The notes below the pieces were generated by a model. It ran no database searches, was not told the DNA's origin, and worked only from the letters and a program-made list of their open reading frames with translations. This document shows, piece after piece, positions 23,220 through 34,249 of a stretch of DNA of 64,000 nucleotides. Numbering within the stretch: the stretch's first letter is position 1; the number at the start of each line of letters is the position of its first letter. A program made the position numbers and the translations under genes. This DNA comes from Sequoia sempervirens (taxonomy: Eukaryota > Streptophyta > Pinopsida > Cupressales > Cupressaceae), in contig VDFB02270651.1 of NCBI GenBank assembly GCA_007258455.2, forward strand, positions 699,914,217-699,978,216, read 5' to 3'.

Positions 23220-23622
23220 TGTTGGTGTAATTAATTAATTAATTATTACACTAGCATAAGTTAACTTAGGTCTTGCATTTAATCATTTAGTCCTAGGTTG
23301 CAATCATTTAATAAATGGGATAATATTCCTTTCCTAGTTTGTGGGATAAGATTCCTTCTAGAACTTATCTCATCATTTAATGATCATCACCATAGGGTTC
23401 ACATGTTGTCACATGTTGTTAGAATATAACACTTGGAAACATCTCATGCATATTAGGATTTACCTCTTGCCTATTTAATCAGGTATCTTGTTCATTTGTA
23501 ATATATCATATCAATCATATTATGAATATAATCTTTAATCAACATTCCATTGTTGCAACACTTCTTTTGTGGTTGATTATCTTTCATGGCTAAAGTCCTT
23601 TATTGAAGCTTCAGGGGCTGTG
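23220..23622 (+). repeat. 5' LTR of the copia-like element
   Basis: It begins TGTTGGTGTAATTAATTAAT. The first about 35 bases are a near-perfect palindrome (GTGTAAT ... ATTACAC around AATT repeats), kept in both LTRs. The 18 bases from 23623 to 23640, ending CAACA, could be the true LTR end if the right LTR was trimmed. Confidence 0.8.
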
Positions 23623-23640
23623 CAATCCATCATCTCAACA

Positions 23641-23652
23641 TGGTATCAGAGC
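23641..23652 (+). promoter_or_regulatory. Primer binding site, initiator Met tRNA type
   Basis: TGGTATCAGAGC is the canonical plant copia primer binding site and sets the element orientation as plus. Confidence 0.85.
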
Positions 23653-25100
23653 TAGTCCATTGAAACATCAACCCTTGATCCAGGAAGTTGGAATGCAAGA
23701 TTCTTGCAGGCTTGGAGTTTTATTTTGAAGGCTAGTTGCTTCTACCCGGGAGCCAAGCTGATTTCTGGTGCAAATCAGGTTCTCTCCGACCTCTCCATTG
23801 CATCCAGAAGGCCTCAAAACCCACAGATCAACCGTCCATTCGTCAAAATCAGAGACATATCATCTGGGAGCCAGTTGAGGTATTATCTAGGGTTTGCAAT
23901 TTTTTGTACTATCCGTACAATTTTGCAGAAAAAAATTCCCCCTTTCAGTCATCCATCAAGGCAATTTTTTTTTAGAAAAATAAAAAAAATAGGCTATTTT
24001 TATCTCTTCATTTGGGCAAATTTTTATATATTTCAGAAAAAAATCAAATGCAATGGCATCGACTGGTAATTTATTTTAGAGTCGGCATAATATTTTTATT
24101 GTGGGCATATAGTTGGGGTTTATATTTTTGCATTGGTTTTTTATTTTTGAATTGCAAATATTGCAATATTCAAAAATTCTTTTGTCGACTACCAAGTCTG
24201 GTCGGCTAGGTCACATCACCTGACCTCACTTTGCGTCATCGTCACGTCGGCCCGTTTGTCGCTTCTCCCGCCATCGACATCGACCACCTCACCAGAGTCC
24301 TCTTCCCGGCATCCAACGGACCACTAGCATCATCGTCGATGTTTTCCAGTAACCGCCCACCGATTACCGACTGCTCCAACCTCGGTCCCATTGATAATCG
24401 GGGGCTTTGCTATCCCCGGGTGGTCCATCCTCCGCCGGATACGCTGCCATCAATCTCCACCCGCCCGCCACTCCACCGCCACCCTATCCGGTGGCGGGTG
24501 TTTTTTTCTTGCCGATAGCCCCTCGGTCCTATCAGCGACCGGGGGCCATTTTTTTTGCCTTAGGGTGCTTAATTTTTGCACCTATTTAGCCTGTTCAAAT
24601 CAAATTATAGTTTTTTTCTGAGGGCCATATCTTCGCGCCACGATATCAAAAATTTGCAAACGAGATATCAATGGAAAGAGAATTAAGAGCACTATCCAGT
24701 GGTTCCATCCATTTTTTAGTATTTTTCTGTTATCAAATTCAAAATTCAACTGAAGTCAACCCTCCATTCTGAACTCAGAAGTGCACATCTTCGCATCAGA
24801 TAGTCGGATTTTGGAGATTCCAGTGGCATTCGAGAGATCTTTTAGTGTCTTTTTTCATCAGTTCAGTCATCTTCTTTGGTTTCAGCTCCAGGTATCCTTT
24901 TTTTGGTTTTTTGATTCTTGAGACATCCTGAAGATTGAAGTCAATTTTGTTGATCTCAGAGGCATATTCTCAGTTGCATATCTATTTGGAAGTCTTTATT
25001 TTCTGTTGAAGGTCATTTGTCTTTGTTTTTGTGGAGAAATTTTCATTATGGGGCTTGCATATTATTCTCCTTTGCTTATGTTGCACAAGGGTAACTATCA
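23653..25100 (+). other. Leader region of the copia-like element with a GC-rich island
   Basis: The stretch at about 24190-24560 is clearly richer in C and G than anything around it (runs such as CGCCCACCGATTACCG, CCGCCGGATACG). It has no stable reading frame that I can assign. The rest is AT-rich untranslated-type DNA. Confidence 0.45.
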
Positions 25101-25143
25101 ACAATGGTGAGATGGGATCTGCCACCATCTTCATTCACTTGAT

Positions 25144-25902
25144 TTGTTGCCACATCTATTTGGTATAGTTCCTCATCCGAGTGAAGGTATTCATGAACTT
25201 GCTTGGAGTTGTAGATACACTATTTTGGAGATCATTTCTATGCAAGTTGATTGTGATATTTTGAATGCTATTGATCATTGTGATTTTCCTCATATCCTTT
25301 GGACTAAGCTTTGGGAGCTATACGAAGATTCATACACTCCACCATTCCCCGATGGTCATGATTCAGAATGTCATTCTTCAGATCAAGTACCCCATGATGC
25401 TATTGTTGTGTAGGAAGTTGATTGCCTTGATCTTTCCGAAGAGGTTGACAAGGTTCCTTTCGGTGCTTCTTCTTCATCAAAGTCAGTTGGTATCCCTTCA
25501 CATTCAATGATTCCTTGTCCAAAATCATTGATTGAGGCTTCCACTATCATCATCCATTAGGACACATTCCGATTTCCAGACTTGACATCACAGGATGGCT
25601 TTGTTTTAGGTATCACTGCCTTGGCTACTTCTACAGGTTTGGAGAAAATTATTGAGGGGGTATCACTCCTCTATTTGGATCACACCTTGGATAGTTTTCT
25701 TGAGTATCCACATTCCTTTGTCTCAACCTTGATTGGGAATTCAGAGACCATCTTGGAGGAACTTGGTTTCTCTTCAGAGATTTCATATCCGAGACTTCTT
25801 CCCTGTCATTCCATTCAAAACTTGAGGTTTCTTCAGTATCCACCATTGGATTTTATTCTTCCTAGCAGGAGATTTGTGGTTTGGACACCTTCGTTGATTT
25901 AG
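25144..25902 (+). pseudogene. Decayed gag-like region of the copia-like element
   Basis: The reading has DCDILNAIDHCDFPHILW then TKLWELYEDSY near the start. This recalls the copia gag feature in which a small-residue helix is followed by W-x-x-L-x-x-x-Y. The rest (Ser/Pro/His-rich, to a TAG near 25900) is not recognised, and reading shifts frame near 25410-25580. No zinc knuckle, protease, integrase or RT motif was found downstream. Confidence 0.35.
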
Positions 25903-26569
25903 ACTTCCTTCAGTGGTTTTGAGGACACTTCATTCAGGGGGGGTATCAAGTCTCCATCACATCCCTCATATCCATTCTATCTTCATCTTTGGATATTGTT
26001 CAGCATCAGTTTCTGCATCATCCTGGTTTGCCACCCTCTTCATTGTTTGGGACTATGGCATTTTCATCTTTAGGCACAAAGACAATTGAGTAGAGTTCAG
26101 AGACATCATCGACATCCATCTTCGTCCTTCCTTCCTTCAATTCCTATCCAGAATGGGAAGCATCTCTGCACTTGCATTTGGTTTTGTTTCTTCTGAAAAG
26201 GAGACAAGTTGTTTGTCGGCATTGGATCTTGTTTTGTCTTTAGACACTTACCTTTCTTGTAGGTGATCTCATCTTCTGGGGGGGCTATATAGTCTCTCTA
26301 TTGTATCCATGTAATAGATGGTGTACTTGGGGGGTATTTGGGAGTCCTCCACCCTTCCCATTCTCACATTATTTCTTTTTTCATCTCCTTTTTGGAGAGG
26401 GGTTTTGTTCCCATTGGGTTTTCCCCTTTTCTCCGGTTGTGGGAGATTCTTCTGCATCTTCATGTACATGGGTACCTAACATGGCCTTGTAGCTGGGACC
26501 CATCATCATCATCATCATCATCTTGCATAATCATTGCATTTTCCTCCCTAAGTTGCACTTATGGGGGGG

Positions 26570-26983
26570 TGTTGGTGTAATTAATTAATTAATTATTACA
26601 CTAAAATAAGTTAACTTAGGTCTTGCATTTAATCATTTAGTCCTAGGTTGTGATCATTTAATAAATGGGATAATATTCCTTTCCTAGTTTGTGGGATAAT
26701 ATTCCTTCTAGAACTTATCTCATCATTTAATGATCATCACCATAGGGTTCACATGTTGTCACATGTTGGTAGATTATAACACTTGGCAACATCTCATGCA
26801 TATTAGGGTTTACCTCTAGCCTATTTAATCAGGTATCTTGTTCATTTGTAATATATCATATCAATATCATATCAATCATATTATGAATAGAATCTTTAAT
26901 CAACATTCCATTGTTGCAACACTTCTTTTGTGGTTGATTATCTTTCATGGCTAAAGTCCTTTATTGAAGCTTCAGGGGCTGTG
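26570..26983 (+). repeat. 3' LTR of the copia-like element
   Basis: It matches 23220-23622 with an extra copy of about 11 bases (an ATCATATCAAT duplication near 26865). It is preceded by a G-run acting as polypurine tract and followed by the CCTAT target duplication. Confidence 0.85.
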
Positions 26984-27430
26984 CCTATTAGGTAGGATCC
27001 TATTAATAATCCCTTCCACCACTAATAAAAGTTGGTCAAAGTGACCCATAACCTAAAAAAGATCCATCTCTCCATCCTCTATCCATAGGTCATCAATCAT
27101 GAATACATGGCTCAACACACTCTCACCATGGTCAGTGTCATATATCACTCTCTCTCTCTCAGATTGATATCTAAAGAATCCTCCAAAAATCCTCTAAAGT
27201 AATAGTTGTCTCACCTATAGGCAACATGAAGGCACTATGATCAATCTACCATCTCTCAACCAATGTGGTAATATGGAACTATGAGACCCGATCTCAGACA
27301 TGTGGGCTACATGCCATAGTCCTACCACTTCTAGGAACACCCCTTCATCTCTATCAGTTGCTATACTAGTTGTATTGTAATGGGGTGTTTCTCTCATAAT
27401 TACAATTGAACACCCCCATCCTACATCCAT
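26984..27430 (-). pseudogene. Antisense plant-mobile-domain-like ORF of G1, N-terminal part
   Basis: The minus-strand reading from 27430 includes GLWHVAHMSEIGSHSSIL and a following HWLRDGR. This matches the opening of plant mobile domains (G-L-x-H-L-x-x-M, then a L-V-E-R-W segment). It continues with stops toward 26989 and was separated from its C-terminal part by the copia-like element. The joined order on the minus strand is consistent with a single gene. Confidence 0.5.
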
Positions 27431-28409
27431 TAGTCACACATCATTATCCTTTGCATAAAAATAAAAAAATGTGTATTCATTTTAGCTCCCTAGTCTAACC
27501 CTAGCCAATTGCATGGCTTTTTGCTAATTGCAAGTTGTATTTTCACCCATTTCCACAGTTTTCCCAATTGTGCCACATTTTATACCATTAGTGTTGTATT
27601 TATAGCCAATTATGCAATCTTACCAATTGTGCAATTTTTTGTTCCAATTATGCCACAATTTTTTGCATTTGCACAACTCTGCTAGGTGCGTCACTTTTAG
27701 ATCGAATGTGTCACATTTCTAGCCAATTATGCTCTATTACCAAATTTACAAATTTAGCATCTAATTGCACTATAGCTTTAACCATTTACACTACAAGCCA
27801 ATAGAATCATGTTTATTTCCAAATACATAGCATCGAGCCATTTGTGCAACACTTTTTCCAACTTCCTTGCATTGCACCATATACTCGACTTTGGCCCAAA
27901 AAGTTTCTTTTGGTTCAAGCTAGTTCTACCCTCCATTAATGCTACTAGAACTACCCATTATGTTCCTAAGATTTAGTATTCATCAGTGGTCCTATGTCAA
28001 CTAGTCATTCAAATGCTCAGACTCACTCTATAGACCTCAAAATGCCCACCATCTCATTTGTTGCTTTGCTCTAGAGTACTCTAGAGGCTTTAGATCTCTA
28101 AGTGCATGAAAGTGAAAATGAGCCCTTTTGGCCTTCCCAACCCTATTTGTATCCCTTTTTTCCCTAGCATTTAATCCCCAATCCATTTCAAATTTGTTTT
28201 TCCTATCCTAGTATCTTTTTCTAGCCTTTTGTTAGTCCTATTTTGAGTTTCCTAGCCTATCCTTCTTGTCATGGGCCAGAACAAAAAAATATTTTTTCTA
28301 GTTATTCTCTCAAGGGGGCATCATATCTCTATCCCATGGTCCATTGGGACACACTAGGGCATATCATCAAAAAAATTTCTTTGAAACAACGCTATAAACA
28401 CATTGTCTC
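27431..28409. other. Region upstream of the antisense ORF with a dispersed CCAATTRTGC motif
   Basis: No gene is seen. At least seven degenerate copies of a CCAATT(A/G)TGC-type word occur between 27505 and 27850 (for example at about 27567, 27607, 27624, 27644 and 27725). Near 28310 there is a CAAGGGGGCATCATATCTC block of the type that precedes the polypurine tract in Tat-type elements. Confidence 0.45.
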
Positions 28410-28423
28410 AAAGAGGGGTAAAA
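28410..28423 (+). promoter_or_regulatory. Polypurine tract of G1
   Basis: AAAGAGGGGTAAAA lies immediately before an LTR start (TATAGACACC, from TGTAGACACC). It primes plus-strand DNA in gypsy elements. Confidence 0.6.
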
Positions 28424-29200
28424 TATAGACACCTAAAAATGAGTAATGCATTTTCATTATATCATTTCATCATTACCCTTATCATTTCTTCTATCTATAA
28501 TTAATTAAATAATTTTAATTATTTTTAACATTTTTTTCTTTTAATATTAATTCATCACTTATCATTTTCCCTCCAATATTAATTAAAATCAAATTTTAAA
28601 TTTATCTTTTCCTCTATAATTAAATGATTTAAAAAATATTTAATTAGGTAACACTCCTCTTTTAAATAAATTAGAATAACTTATTTAAATTACATTTTTT
28701 GGACTCTAAAATAAATAAATATTTATTTCTTCCACTGTCATTTTGAATTAAATAAGTCTATTTATTAAATTCTTCTAACTTTCCCTCCATCAAATTCAAA
28801 TTTAGGTCTTACCCTGTCTTGAATTTTCTTATCCATTGATCTTACAAATTAATCTCCATCATTGATCATATATCAAAGGAAGCATATAAATAAGAAGATT
28901 TCATTTCATTCAAACCCCCTAGCACTCTTGTTATCAAAATATATCAAGCACTCTTATGATAAATTCTTAGCATTATCAAGCATTATCAAGTATTTATCAT
29001 TATCATTGTTAAGTATAGGTCTTTCAACATTTTATCATATCATTATTTGTTATTTCATAGTTTTTTACTTTGAAGAGTAACAAACAATAGAGAAAATCAA
29101 GATCTTAGGTAAGATGACTTTGGTTATTATCTAAATTCCATATTTCGAGCCAGTATATTAAATTCTATAAATATTTGCTAAGTTGTACCTAGGTTGTATC
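28424..29200 (+). repeat. 3' LTR of G1 (right end approximate)
   Basis: It starts TATAGACACC, similar to the solo LTR at 9919, and has the same AT-rich TTAAATAA-type body and a TATAAATAAG at about 28886. I cannot fix the right end; decayed sequence follows without a clear CA terminus. Confidence 0.5.
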
Positions 29201-30259
29201 ATTATATTAATAAAAAAAGAGAGGTACACCATTTTTGACTCCAAAATTCTAACCATACTGGCTTCATAACCAAGAAGCTATTACATGTGGCTCATTGGAA
29301 AAATCGAGCATCAAAACCTTAAGACATATATACTATTTGAAGCATATATAATATTTTAAAAATTACAAAAAAAATCTTCAACCACCACTATCACTATTAA
29401 CCACTCACTATAGGCATACCATCAAAAACACAAAGTCATTCCAAGTCATAAATAGGTTCTAGATTATAAAACCTCTTCAAGAATTGGCATCCCTTTGATG
29501 CAAGCACTCAGTGTTGCATCAAAGTTTTAGATATGAAGTTGAGGAAGGGGAGCCACTCCATTATTGCCACCTCTTCTAACACCAAGAGAATATCTTTTGG
29601 TCATGACACACCCATGCTAAACCTTGTCACTCATAGAACTTCATCCAAACCTCATAGATGTCATTTTTTGAAGAGAGTGTGGGAAATAATTCTTACCACT
29701 TCCTTTGGCTCCCCCAAGTTGAGGAGCAACACAATGAAGCAGGCTGATATGTCTGTGTTCACCTTATATCTAAATTCATCTTCCATGAAGTTTGCTCCTA
29801 GTATCCATTTGACTATTTTTAATGCTTGACCACAATGCTCTTTCAAAATTACTTTCAATTGCTATCCGAGATTTCTCCTATAAATGCCCTTTGACAACAT
29901 GGGCTTGTTAAGCACATAGGGGTTTCCATGCTCAACAACCCACCAAAGAGACCACAACCTTTTTGTGTGCTTTCCATTTTTTTGAGATGATTTTATATAT
30001 TTTGTAGCTTGGTCGCTATCACATTTTGCATGGTAGAAATTTTTTTCTTGAGATCACCTTTCATCTTAGCATAAGTCCTCACATTCCATCATTATAATAC
30101 TACATTGCCACCACCTCACTGCTATACACATTCACCATATGGCCTCAAATTTGTACCAAACTCCCATTTGTCAATGTACCTAGGTGAGGATTTTGCTCTA
30201 TAATACACCTTAAATGATCATAATCTCATATTCTACTATTTCTCATGGGATGTGCACCA
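29201..30259. other. Unassigned decayed DNA
   Basis: Short open stretches exist on both strands (29533-29829 plus, 29661-29858 minus), but I recognise neither. On the minus strand it lies just downstream of the LINE RNase H domain and may be LINE tail sequence. Confidence 0.4.
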
Positions 30260-30726
30260 ATCACTACATTTTCTAATTTATTTGATTCTTTGTTTCCTTC
30301 CCTATAAATATGGAAATTTTTAAACTCTTTGAGACTATCTAGGAGGCCCAAAATTTCCTCTAAAAGGTTGTTTAATCTCTAACTTAATAACTAATGTTTG
30401 ATTAAGCATTGATGATGATAAGGGAGTTGCCTTCGATTTCTAACCTTTTGAACCCCCTCTTAACCCCTTCCTTTAGACCAAGACATATTGCATTCATCTT
30501 AGTGTCATTTTTTTATCTCAGTTGACAATGGGAAACTCATTCCTTAAATAGTATCTCCTTTGTTATTCCTGAAAATGCAACCAACCCCAAATGGGTATGA
30601 GTTTCCCTAGGAGGCCCCATCAAAGATAATTTTTATCCATCCTTCCTCAGGAGGGTGGCAAGTAGTTTATACTATAAGATTCATTTAAGTTTGAACACTA
30701 AAGGCCACATTAATTGGGTGAAATTT
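30260..30726 (-). pseudogene. LINE ORF2 RNase H domain
   Basis: The minus-strand reading gives HPPEEGWIKIIFDGAS, then FGVGCIFRNNKGD, then a segment resembling RLEIEGNSLIIINA, and an HIYREGN-like stretch near 30290. This is the RNase H (RVT_3) fold found at the C-terminus of plant L1-type ORF2 proteins. It is broken by stops and frame changes. It is the continuation of the LINE at 34250-38764, displaced by the composite insertion 30727-34249. Flanks AATTT (30722-30726) and AATTC (34250-34254) match at 4 of 5 bases. Confidence 0.7.
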
Positions 30727-32954
30727 AGTTAGATTTGTGAAAAACACACAAGAAACAAGATCAAACAACAAACGAGAACACCTTCAATGCACAAGCATTG
30801 CAAAAAAATATTTTCTATTTCCCAACAAGAAAGAACTTACATAATGGAAGCTTCAAGAATAATAATGAACTTCAAGAGTAATAATGAACCTCATGAGTGA
30901 TAATAAAATGAAGGAGAGTGCTTATAAGATCAAATCCTAAATGAAAATGGATTAGATCACGATAAGTGTTAACATCACATGTGATGAGATAGAATGATCT
31001 AATAATAACTCAAACTAATAAAATATAAAAGCACTCCTAATTTTTAGATGAAGTAAATGAAGTGAAATTAGACTAATAATCAATTGAAAATTAATTATTA
31101 ACTAATGAATGATTACTCTAACACCCCCCCTTAAGTGAAAACTTAGGGAGTAGCTAAAAATCCTAAAAAGTGAAAGCATAAAAAGAAAAGAATGCAATAA
31201 TGCATCCCATAAAACAAGGTATGATGAGGTACCCATATACAAATAATCTAATCTCTCACAAATGGAGAAAAGGAAAAAACCTCATGAGAAAAACTCCTAT
31301 CCTAAAGAGAAATGTGAATGAAGGACTAAGAAGCCTCCAAAATAATGTCCCAAAAATAATAGGAACATGAAGAACATCATTGAAGCATGAAGAAGTTGTA
31401 GACAATTGTTGAATGATGGCCTATATAGTGCTAAAATGAAGAACCTCCTCTAAAATAGATGATGATTAGGATCAAGAAGACAATAATTTGAATGAGTGCC
31501 CCCAACGATCCCACTCGAATCAAATGGAAAACAAAGAAAAACATCTAGAAATCAAAGATACAGATGGCACATGAATTTCCACAAAAGACCCCAATGACTC
31601 TACTCAACCATGCAAGATGCAAATAAAAAATATAGGTACCAAAAGTCTAAAGGACATTGATCAAGTGAAAAATGGAAGGTCACCTCCATAAATAGGAATC
31701 TAAGAGTGTCTATATGGTAAATGCTCCATCTCACCTAAATTCATGGTTAACCAACTGTTGCATCTACCTAATGCATAGGAACAAATACTGAATAGATAGA
31801 TCACTCCAAAATGAAACCAATAAAGCATTAGCACCAATAGTAGAAACCCACCCATAATGCAAAAATGAGAGCCAAGATAGGTCCACTAAAACTGTGTGTC
31901 ACCAAGAAGTGCATGAAGGAGAACCAAGAACATTTGAACATGCACATGAAAGTACCTACAACTAAAAAAGGGTGTGCAAACAAGGCACACACACATGAGG
32001 CAAGAATCACTAGTATTTGTTGTTGTCATGTAAGGAAACTCACTTGAAAAAGGCATGATTGCAAAATAAAGGAACTACACAATCCCCCATGACACTTTAT
32101 AACATAGTGCGAGTATTAAAGGAATAAAAACGTGCAATAAACCTCAAAAAGAAAGTATAACAATGGCACTTTATCTCAATGCATTTATCAAAGAGAAAGT
32201 TATTACGAAACATGTCTACAATGCCCAAACATGAAAAATACTATAAATACATGTAGAACAACCAAAAAAAAGTCATCCCACATAAAACAAATGTTTCTAG
32301 GAGTTAGTGGCTATGAATAATGTTTGATTTTTTGTATATATATATATATATATATTTGAATCCTCCATAAGAGAAGCCTATACAGGGGCCATATGACCCC
32401 TGTGTAATTTTTTTCTTTTGGTATCATGACACCAAAATTGGGCAAATTTTATATCAAAGTTCATCTTTTCAGCCTTCTAAGCACAATGGTGTGGTCATTT
32501 TCACACCAAAATGCACCAAAAAATCATCAAACTCTAAAATATTTAAGAGTTTATTGAATCTGTGCTCCAATACCATGTTAGATTTGTGAAAAAAACACAA
32601 GACACAAGATCAAACAACAAATGATAAAACCTTCTACACATGAGAGTGACACACAAATATTATCTATTTTTTTAACAATAAAGAACTTACAAAATGAAAG
32701 CTTTAAGAGTAATAATGAAGCTCACGAGTGATAATACAATGAAGGAGAGTGATTATATGAGCAAACCCTAAATGAGAAAGGGATTAGATCATGACAAGTG
32801 TCAACATGACATGTCATGAGAAATAATGATCTAATAATAGCTCAAACTAATAAATTAAAAAAGCACTCCTAGGTTTTAGCTTAAGTGCATGAAGTGAAAT
32901 TAGACTAATAATCAATTGAAGATTAATTAATTATTAACTAATGAATAATTAATT
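30727..32954 (-). mobile_element. Small non-autonomous LTR element, minus orientation, inserted in the LINE
   Basis: Direct repeats at 30727-31123 (about 397 bp) and 32576-32954 share the TTAGATTTGTGAAAA start and the ACTAATGAAT(A/G)ATTA end. The reverse complement of 32556-32575 starts TGGTATTGGAGC, an initiator-Met-type primer binding site with two changes. The reverse complement of 31124-31137 is a G-rich purine tract (AAGGGGGGG) next to the other LTR. So the element reads on the minus strand. The 1.45-kb interior has no recognisable gag or pol. Terminal TGTTAG/CTAACA are inverted. The 32576 copy is interrupted near its end by another LTR-like segment. Confidence 0.65.
31124..32575 (-). 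other. Interior of the small LTR element
   Basis: Noncoding, AT-rich, with a (TA)n run at 32335-32356. A 61-codon reading near 31865-32047 shows nothing recognisable. Confidence 0.5.
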
Positions 32955-34249
32955 TGTAGACACGTAAAATATATTGATTGACATCGTGCATCTGATCCTG
33001 ACTCACTAACATCATTTCTTCCTGAATAATCCCTCGGTCTAACCATTTAATCAAATTCCCCTATCTGATTAAAATCATCAATATTCCACTCTTGAATAAA
33101 TAAATCATTTTATCTAATTAAGTCAACCCCTTTTGTTAATTAAATCAATCCATCTAATCTAATTATCCCTATTTGATTAAATAATCAATTTATTTGATTA
33201 AATCTATAAAGTCTATCCATTAAATTAAATAAATTAAAACCTTATTTGATTTAATCTAACACCATCTCTTTTAATTAAATAAATCAAAATCCTTATTTAA
33301 TTAATCTCTTGTCATATTCCTCTCTTATTTGATTTAAATTAATCCATAAATTTGAGTCAAATGGGTCACATCATCTAACCTCTCTCATTAAATTAATTAA
33401 CCCTTGATTAATTTAATCTCATCTCATGTCCCATCCTCTAGATAATGCAAGTTGCACATGAAAATAGATTTAATTCATTTATTAAATCTCTATTTTCCTC
33501 ACAAGGCATCTTTTGGAATATCCTCTCAATTTGAATTCAAAAATTCCAAGTCAACATGTACATCCAACAAGGCAATAAATTCATCTTACATGTCCTTTGC
33601 CTTGAGCCAAGTGGCATTTATTGCATTTTCCCTTCCCTCTTGCATGTCATTTCAACAAATTTGAAATTCAAAATTATGCATTTATTGGCACAAACCCCAA
33701 ATCTTGCACATCCATCATCCATTCATAGTTTGACAAGTGGCATCATGTGATTGGATGAATGTTAGTCCCACATTGCTCAAATTTGGACATTCATCCATCT
33801 TGGATTCTATAAATGAAGAGCTCATATCTTCATTTCATCATCCACAATCTAGGCAAAGTTACCATGCTCAAATATCTCTTGAATTTCATCCATTATCATT
33901 GAGTCATAGCTAGGTTTTTGCAGATTTTAGCTTGGAGTTCTCATTCTTCTCCAACAAAGTGGATCAATCTCTTCAACATTCGAAGCTTGCATCATAGGAA
34001 TTGGGAAAGGGCCAATTTTCACATCAAATTGGCACCAATTCCCCCATGGGATCATGAGTTTGCACATCTAATTAGGATTTAATCTTTGTTTTGTCATTTT
34101 CATTGTGTTCTTCACTATTTTCTTTCCTAGTTTGAGGTTGTAAATGGATTTCATGGGGAATCCTTGTTTTAGCTTGCAATTCCTTGTTTAACTTGTTTAT
34201 TCATGTTGTTTTGCAGGTACTAGGAAAAGGGTTCGCACATAATCTTACA
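32955..34249 (+). repeat. LTR-like segment, TGTAGACACG family, inserted at the end of the small element
   Basis: It begins TGTAGACACG, has AT-rich TTAAATAAAT-type sequence to about 33430, a TATAAATG at about 33810, and ends CTTACA at the point where LINE sequence resumes. The 4-bp AATT occurs on both sides (32951-32954 and 34250-34253). The start and layout resemble the solo LTR at 9919. The last bases of the preceding small element LTR are missing. Confidence 0.5.

Larger units (their letters stand above)
23220..26983 (+). mobile_element. Copia-like non-autonomous LTR retrotransposon inserted in G1
   Basis: Direct repeats at 23220-23622 and 26570-26983 are nearly identical. CCTAT flanks both sides exactly (23215-23219 and 26984-26988), a 5-bp target duplication. 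A primer binding site TGGTATCAGAGC (initiator Met tRNA type, typical of copia) is at 23641-23652, and a G-run (ATGGGGGGG) ends directly before the right LTR. The 2.9-kb interior shows only a decayed gag-like region and no RT or integrase. By eye the LTRs differ by about 11 substitutions over 403 bp plus one insertion of about 11 bp, so this is among the younger insertions here. With CCTAT as the duplication the right LTR ends in TGTG rather than CA, and the primer site lies 18 nt after the equivalent point on the left. Confidence 0.85.
9288..29200 (+). mobile_element. Tat-type Ty3/gypsy retrotransposon G1, heavily nested (right boundary approximate)
   Basis: The parts occur in the order of one element: a pre-RT region (9480-9918), RT plus two RNase H domains (10783-12820), the integrase C-terminus (19341-19478), an antisense plant-mobile-domain ORF (21720-23219 plus 26984-27430), a polypurine tract (28410-28423) and an LTR start (28424). 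Between them lie a solo LTR (9919-10782), element B (12821 to about 19340) and a copia-like element (23220-26983). Gag, protease and the integrase core are missing. The second RNase H and the antisense mobile-domain ORF between pol and the 3' LTR both point to the Tat lineage (extra antisense ORFs are known there). The left boundary is destroyed; G1 may extend beyond element A. Confidence 0.7.

Noticed and set aside
24231..24621. Overlapping open frames in the GC-rich island as genes
   Set aside because: Three frames are open at once because of base composition; none has a recognisable motif or start context.
32576..34249. 32955-34249 as a solo LTR cleanly nested in the small element
   Set aside because: The last bases of the small element LTR should reappear after 34249 but do not; LINE sequence follows directly, so the history is more complex.
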